Assembly (NCBI GenBank): GCA_003667245.1
Contig: RCNN01000105.1
Span: 1 to 64,000, forward strand
Source of the DNA: Heterostelium multicystogenum
Lineage: Eukaryota; Evosea; Eumycetozoa; Acytosteliales; Acytosteliaceae
Reading direction: 5' to 3'
DNA length: 64,000 nucleotides
The translations under genes and the position numbers were made by a program. The notes beneath the pieces were generated by a model, which was given only the letters and a program-made list of their open reading frames with translations, was not told the origin of the DNA and made no database searches. Below, piece by piece: positions 58,414 to 64,000 of the stretch; position 1 is the stretch's first letter; each line of letters opens with the position of its first letter.

Positions 58414-60039
58414 ATATGCTGTTGGATGGTATTATAATAAATGAGCATTCAATGTACTTGACAAATATAATAATGAAATTTCCTCACTGTGGAATCCACT
58501 TCAACATCAGCTTCGAGGCTAACAATTATCTTTTACCTGAGCCAGACGAAAAAAATAGCAGTCCATAGATCAAGGTCACACCGATCCAATGAAATTAGTC
58601 ACGGTGAACAGAGTAGACGTCTTAAAATTTTTGCTTTTCAGATGAAGCGTTGTAACCTCACTTGTTCCCAAAAAATAAAAAATACACGATATTATTTTAA
58701 AGTTGATGATGAAAAAAACTAAACTAGATATTATTCCATTCCAAGATGTTGTTGTTGCCACTACAAAACCACATTAATCGGCACACAAATTGGATTAATT
58801 TATTAATAAAACATCAACAAAAGTTAGTGGGTACGCTACTATCATTATTAATAAACCAACAAAAACAATCAGACTGACTGTGTTTAGCCGCTTCAGACTC
58901 TAAAAATATTTTTACTCAGGATTATGTATGCTTGAATTTTAGTTCATTACCTCTTGGTTTGGTTTGCACCCAAACATTTTATTTTTGTTCAAGTCAAGTT
59001 GAACTTATTTTAGCCAGCCCTTTGAACACCACTCTCATTCTCAAAGTCGTAAATCTATCAAATTGATTTAATTTGATTGATAGTAATAGATAGTTAGATT
59101 AGATTATTTTGTTGATTATTATTTATTAAAACTTATATTTATCTCTTTACAGATTAATAGTAATCAATATTCTTTAACTCATAATAGGTACATAGATACA
59201 TATATATACTTTGTTTTTTTTTTTAATAGGCCAACATCAGCTGCATGTTCTAGAGACAAAAGTATCTTTCGGATCCGTCTTTTCGTCAAGACAACAATAA
59301 CTCATGGTCCAAAAATAATCTGTTTATGCACTTCATCTTGAGTGACAATTTCTCTTTTTTAAAAATTTTTGAATTTTGTTGTTGTTGTTTTTTAGCATCT
59401 ATTTCATTCATTCATTCAGTTTTTTCAGACAGTCTCAACAATTCAGTAATAAACATTTGATGTATTTCCCAACTCAACACCACCAATAAAAGATAATCAT
59501 ACTTCAACAGCAACAACAACATCATCATCATTATTCATCATCATCATCATAAGCATCATTATATCTTCACCAATAAACGCTAATATTCAAATTTCATTAA
59601 TTTAAAATTTGAAATTAATCATCACCTAACATTCATATTAATATTAATATATAATTATTAGCTAGATCTTAGATAGAATACGACAGGACTAACTAAGTTC
59701 TTATATTAATAATAATAAACAAATTAGGTGAACTATCACAATATAGAGCCAAGAAATTAATTTAGCAAACTGGATATCAAGATCAGATAACCCAAATTAA
59801 ATTAAGACAATACCAAAGATTGACACACACACCCACCCATTGTTCAATTGATAGCTTTATTAGTCATCTGAATCCCAACAACACATTTATATTATCCATC
59901 ATAATTGTGTGTTGTTGTTGTTTAGTTTAAAAAAACTTTTTTTTTTTGGTTTAGAAAAAAAAAAAGTAGATCACTTAATATATAATATATAATAATAAAA
60001 ACAAGATAAAGATTATATAAAACAGATAAAAGAATATAT
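58414..60039. other. Intergenic region, 1.6 kb
   Basis: No supported gene. It holds a mixed-composition patch at about 59233-59345 (TCTTTCGGATCCGTCTTTTC), ATC/CAT repeats at about 59513-59555 and A/T runs at 59937-59966. Small open frames at 58489-58761 on both strands overlap and look spurious. Confidence 0.5.
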
Positions 60040-63000
60040 ATGGAGAAAGAGATGGTAAATCAACAACAACTACCATCTCAAGCGCTGCCGTCGTTGGAGC
60101 AGATTGAGCAGGTTTTGCAGACCCTCTTTAATCCTACCGGCAGCAGCGAGGTTGCCTCGCTCCAGAACGAGGCTAATCGTTGGCTGTTGGACTTGCAGAA
60201 CAACGTCCATATACTCAATGTGTGTTTGGAGCTGATCAAGCCGGAGCGTCCGTTCTTCTCGCAGTTTTACGGACTCCAGACACTTTACACAAAGATTCAC
60301 CACGACTGGGAGTCGCGCTGGTCCGACGAGTCGCGGTTCGCTGTAAAGAACGTCGTTTTCAACCGCTTTCTTTCGATTGTCAACGAGGCCAACGTCAGCC
60401 AGGTGTTTATCTCCAAGTTGGCAGCTGTCATTGCAGCGGTCATCACCCACTCTATTCCACGCTTGTGGGAGGAGCCTGTTTCAGACTTGCTGCAGCTGAT
60501 AGCAACCAACAATCCAATACTCAAGCGTGGTGCAATCGACATCCTCACGCTGATGCCACAGGAAATTCAACACTGTGGTTCTCTCTGCGCACAGAAGAAT
60601 GGCTATCAAAGAATACATCATTCGCAATTCTGCATCTGTCATCCTCATGATATCGAGCGCACTTGATGCCAACCCATCCGACCAACAGAATACACAGCTC
60701 TTACTTTGCTTTAGACAATGGTTGACTCATGGCGATGCAAAGTAAGTGATACAACATATGAGGCACATGATTCTCTTTCTAACCAAATTTCACTAGGGCA
60801 ATGATCAGTGCAAATGTTTTGAATACACTGTTCAAGGTGATAGATTGTCGTACATTGATGATTGAAACATTCAGCTTAATAGGAGATCTCATCAACTTTC
60901 ATACATATCGCGCACCTCTTTCATTTGAGCAGCCAGTTGGCAACAAGAATATACATAGCAGAGATGAAACAAACTATGAGAAATTCATTGTACCAGTGAT
61001 ACGTAAACTAGTATCTCTCAAATCAATCTACCTTCAATCAGTTCATGGTTTGTGTCTTTGATTATTCTCGCGATCTACCCATTGCTGATGCTTATATTTT
61101 ACAAACTATTATAGATGATACAGACACCGTTTCACGTGCATTCGCTGAGCTGATTTCACAGATTGTAGAGTGCTATACACCTATTATAATGGATATAACA
61201 AAGTCAGAAAATCAACAGTTGCTTTCATTTATGATCGATATTTGCTCACATCCTGATAGGGAGTTGTCGGAGGTGACTTTCGATGCCTGGTCGTATTTAG
61301 CAGATCACGTCAACGAGGTCATCGAGGACGAAGGACAGAATTTTAAGGATCGATATCAACAGATCTACGCAAAACTACTACAGATTCTCATTCAAAAGTC
61401 ATCTTTTCCATCGGATGTTGAGAACCCGAGTGAAGAGCTGATCGAAGACACCACCAACTATCGAAACAACGTCTGTGATATTATCATGGCGTGCTTCGAT
61501 ACCATCCAAGAGTATCCATTTGTACAATATCTCGACAATTTATTAAAGAACGAATGTAAAACATGGCAATCATACGAAGTGGTAAACTATCATCATTGAT
61601 CGAAGCAGCACAGCACAGCACAGCAAATCTAATCAATTATCATTCATTTAAATTAGGTTGTCTTTGTATTTAGATGTATTTATTCATCGCTAGAAGCTGA
61701 GAATCATTACGTCACTAGTATAATCAAGTTTAGCTTGACACTGCCCGTGCACCCAATCTATTCGAATACTGTTTTATTAATGTTAGAAGATCTAGGCTGG
61801 TATCTATGCGAGAACGACATGCTGCATTCATCTTATCAGTTTATCGTATCATTAATTAACCCACCCGAAACTAGAACACGTGCATGTACGTCAATCATAT
61901 CATTCCTACCAGCTGATGCGTTGATACTTACACTCTTTCTTATGTTGGCATAATAACAGTGAATATATTACAGGTATTTTGTCAAAAGTATGGAGATAGA
62001 TTATATACTCATATTGAGAGTACGCTTAGTTCATATGAAAATACATTTATGTCATTCAAGGTAGGTCCATCGAGATCTTTCTAACATCCACGAATCTTCT
62101 AACCACTAGTTATCATTAGGTTGCAGAACAGAAATGCTTTATAGAGTCAATACTATTGTTATCATCATATATTACCAACGATAATCAAGCAAACAGCATT
62201 TTCCAAAGACTATTGTCACCTATAATTGTAAATTTGATGAATTCTATCAATGTCGATATCCCCCCACCGGAGAAGGGTTCTCAACTCCGCGACAGATTAT
62301 TGGTTTTATCCGCAAGTTTAAAGTATTTATCTCAACAATTATCATTATTGATCAATTATTAGAAAACTAACCTGGATGCATTTTTTTTTTTTTTGTTTAA
62401 TAATAGAATACCGGAAGAATATTTCCATGTATTTAAGGACTATGCGAATAATGTACTACCTTTGTGCGAGAAAGTACATGAATTTTCAATTACAAATAGA
62501 GATGAAGAGACTTTGGAAGTGGTTTGGAAGATACTCTGGAGAATTCAAAAGGAAATGGGAAACACTTCTGTCAACATAGAGCAGCTATTCAACTACCTCA
62601 ATACCGACATCAACACATTCCATTCACTCACCAAATCAGCTTATGAAACATTGAACCTTTTGATCATGACTTTTGCAGCCGACCCAAATTACAATACCCA
62701 TTTCACCCAACTATTCAACAACTACGCATCCGTTTCCCTTCCAATCATCTCAAATAGTATGTTGCTCATCTACACCCAGCCGAGATGATTCCAGTTACTA
62801 AACCAAACAATCAATCTTTCTTTTAGATAATAATCAGAGTATTCCGGTAATTGCCAAGTTTTATAGCGCAATCGCATCATTGTTGGAAAAGAATACAAAT
62901 CTATTTTTATGGTCTCAATGGTATTGTGACTATCGTGGAACGAGCTATTATAGCATTGTTGAATATAGAAAAAAAACTCTGTTAAGTCATCACTTGATTT

Positions 63001-63443
63001 CCTGGATCGTCTATTTATTGCATCGAATCCACATGAAACACTTTTTACAAACTATAGCCCGCATATTGTTTTCCAACTTGCTGGCTGCCATCGCTAACGA
63101 CCCAAAACAAACTCTTATCATATATCTCACAAAATCAATATTCGATTGGAGTAAGTAGTATTATATTATTGCATCGTTAATTTGGGAATCAATTTTCTAA
63201 CCACTATCCAACTTTGTAGTTAATAAGTATCCAAATGAACCACTGCAATCAAATATTAAAGATTCAATTTTGAATGCCAAATGGTTGCCAGTTGATACTC
63301 CTCAAGAGGAGAAAGAGAGACTTGCTTCAGTGATCTTGGCCAAAAGCAAGGATATCCACAAGTTTAAGCTATTAATGAAAGATCTTGGCAATGTCTGCAA
63401 CAATCTTCAAACATGGGATGTTTTTATAAACTATGAGAAATAA
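60040..63443 (+). CDS. Transportin-3/Mtr10-like karyopherin-beta, multi-exon
   Basis: Nuclear import receptor; TNPO3 and yeast Mtr10 carry SR-rich and RNA-binding proteins. ATG 60040 opens MEKEMVNQQQLPSQALPSLE; the importin-beta N-terminal region follows with ANRWLLDLQNNVHILNVCLE and FFSQFYGLQTLYTKIHHDW, then SKLAAVIAAVITHSIPRLW and ILTLMPQEI, all in TNPO3 order. Later, LLSFMIDICSHPDRELSEVT and FDAWSYLADHV match the central TNPO3 helix pattern (LL.IC..HP......F.FW..L). The end is IHKFKLLMKDLGNVCNNLQT, stop TAA 63441-63443. Introns are visible near 60741-60796, 61580-61656, 62060-62118, 62322-62406, 62760-62825 and 63150-63220. One-base frame breaks occur near 60590 and elsewhere. The first 600 nt are richer in G/C than the remainder. 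Confidence 0.78.
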
Positions 63444-63704
63444 TCAATTCGACAATGAATCCAACGGCATAGAATCAACATTGATAAGCTAGCAAGTTAC
63501 CAATCGAACTTATCAACAGCTAAACTACGATGTTTGTTAATGATAATAAATGAGAATACAATTTATTATTAGTTAAACATAATAATAATAATCCTATTAG
63601 TTATTTAAGCTTAATAAATTTGAATAACCAAGTACCATAACATGGGGTAGTATTCTTGTGTAATAATTATTAAATAATATGATTTGTATCTGGTACTTGT
63701 TCTA

Positions 63705-64000
63705 TTATAGAATAACAAATTTAGATGAATGTGCAGTCACAGATTCACCATGTACGATTCTTCTAATTGCTTCAGCAAACATTGGTGCGACATTAATAAC
63801 CTTAATTTTAGGACTTTGTTCGAGCTTCGCCAGAGTTGGAATGGAGTTAGTGATTACTAACTCTTCCAATTCTGATGAATTCAAAGTTTCGATTGCATTT
63901 CCACTAAGCTCACCATGTGATACCAATGCATAAACCTTAGTTGCTCCTCTTCTTTTTAATACTTTTGCTGCCAATGCCAATGTTTCTGTTTACACAATCA
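63705..64000 (-). CDS. Ribose-phosphate pyrophosphokinase, C-terminal exon (partial)
   Basis: PRPP synthetase makes the sugar donor for nucleotide and histidine synthesis. The last exon (complement 63705-63985) reads TLALAAKVLKRRGATKVYA, LVSHGELSGNAIETLNSSEL, EELVITNSIP and KIKVINVAPMFAEAIRRIVHGESV, the standard end of the enzyme, followed by an extension AHSSKFVIL. A splice acceptor (AACAG) at 63986-63990 marks an intron; the rest of the gene lies beyond the window. The regulatory flag and PRPP-binding loops are therefore not visible. Confidence 0.88.

Noticed and set aside
60040..60660. Horizontal transfer of the GC-richer 5' end of the transportin gene
   Set aside because: The encoded protein follows the TNPO3 family through this segment and into the later exons, so transfer is not needed; composition alone is weak evidence.

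Overview
The window is nuclear DNA of a dictyostelid social amoeba (Dictyostelia). It is AT-rich, with long A/T homopolymers between genes. Introns are short (about 55-170 nt), GT..AG and AT-rich. Highly expressed genes are more C-ending in codon use, and Gln/Asn-rich tracts and TIG/EGF-like surface proteins are typical of the group. I cannot fix the species; nothing in it looks like a recent bacterial or viral insert.

Layout. 1-3 kb: tail of an unrecognised gene, then ribosomal protein uL15. 3-6.2 kb: importin-13-type karyopherin. 6.65-9.3 kb: a BIG/Sec7-type Arf-GEF that stops early. 9.4-10.7 kb: a 5'-truncated LINE reverse-transcriptase fragment lying just downstream of a tRNA-Ala(AGC) gene (10747-10819). 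11.9-18.6 kb: a giant secreted lectin/TIG/EGF protein with a PTTG-repeat stalk. 20.2-26.2 kb: a GPI-type surface protein, COMMD3, a lipase maturation factor and an inositol polyphosphate kinase. 26.8-31.8 kb: SMYD4-like protein and Rogdi. 32.2-37.7 kb: ribosomal proteins uL5, eS19 and eL21, with an OB-fold protein between them. 41-44 kb: F-box/Kelch and LETM1-domain proteins. 44.1-50.6 kb: two tandem EGF/TIG surface proteins resembling the Tgr family. 51-58.4 kb: small mitochondrial and nuclear proteins (OXLD1-like, EAF7/MRGBP-like, SF3B6, ETFRF1-like, an SLC25 carrier) and a glycine-zipper secreted protein. 60-63.4 kb: transportin-3-type karyopherin. The 3' edge cuts into PRPP synthetase.

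The genes do not form one pathway; this is ordinary eukaryotic gene order. The recurring themes are cell-surface recognition (four secreted or anchored TIG/EGF/GPI-type genes), nuclear transport (two karyopherins of the same subfamily) and translation (four ribosomal proteins).

A caution for all gene models: many conserved reading frames are broken by single-base indels, mostly insertions in short homopolymers. The protein on both sides of each break still matches its family, so most breaks probably reflect consensus errors rather than gene death. The density is uneven: none in uL5, eS19 and eL21, about six in uL15, and at least six in the second Tgr-like gene. Spans given for such genes run from inferred start to inferred stop and include introns and breaks.

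The most interesting items are the alternating two-type TIG super-repeat of the lectin protein, the tandem Tgr-like pair, and the tRNA-linked retroelement next to the truncated Arf-GEF.
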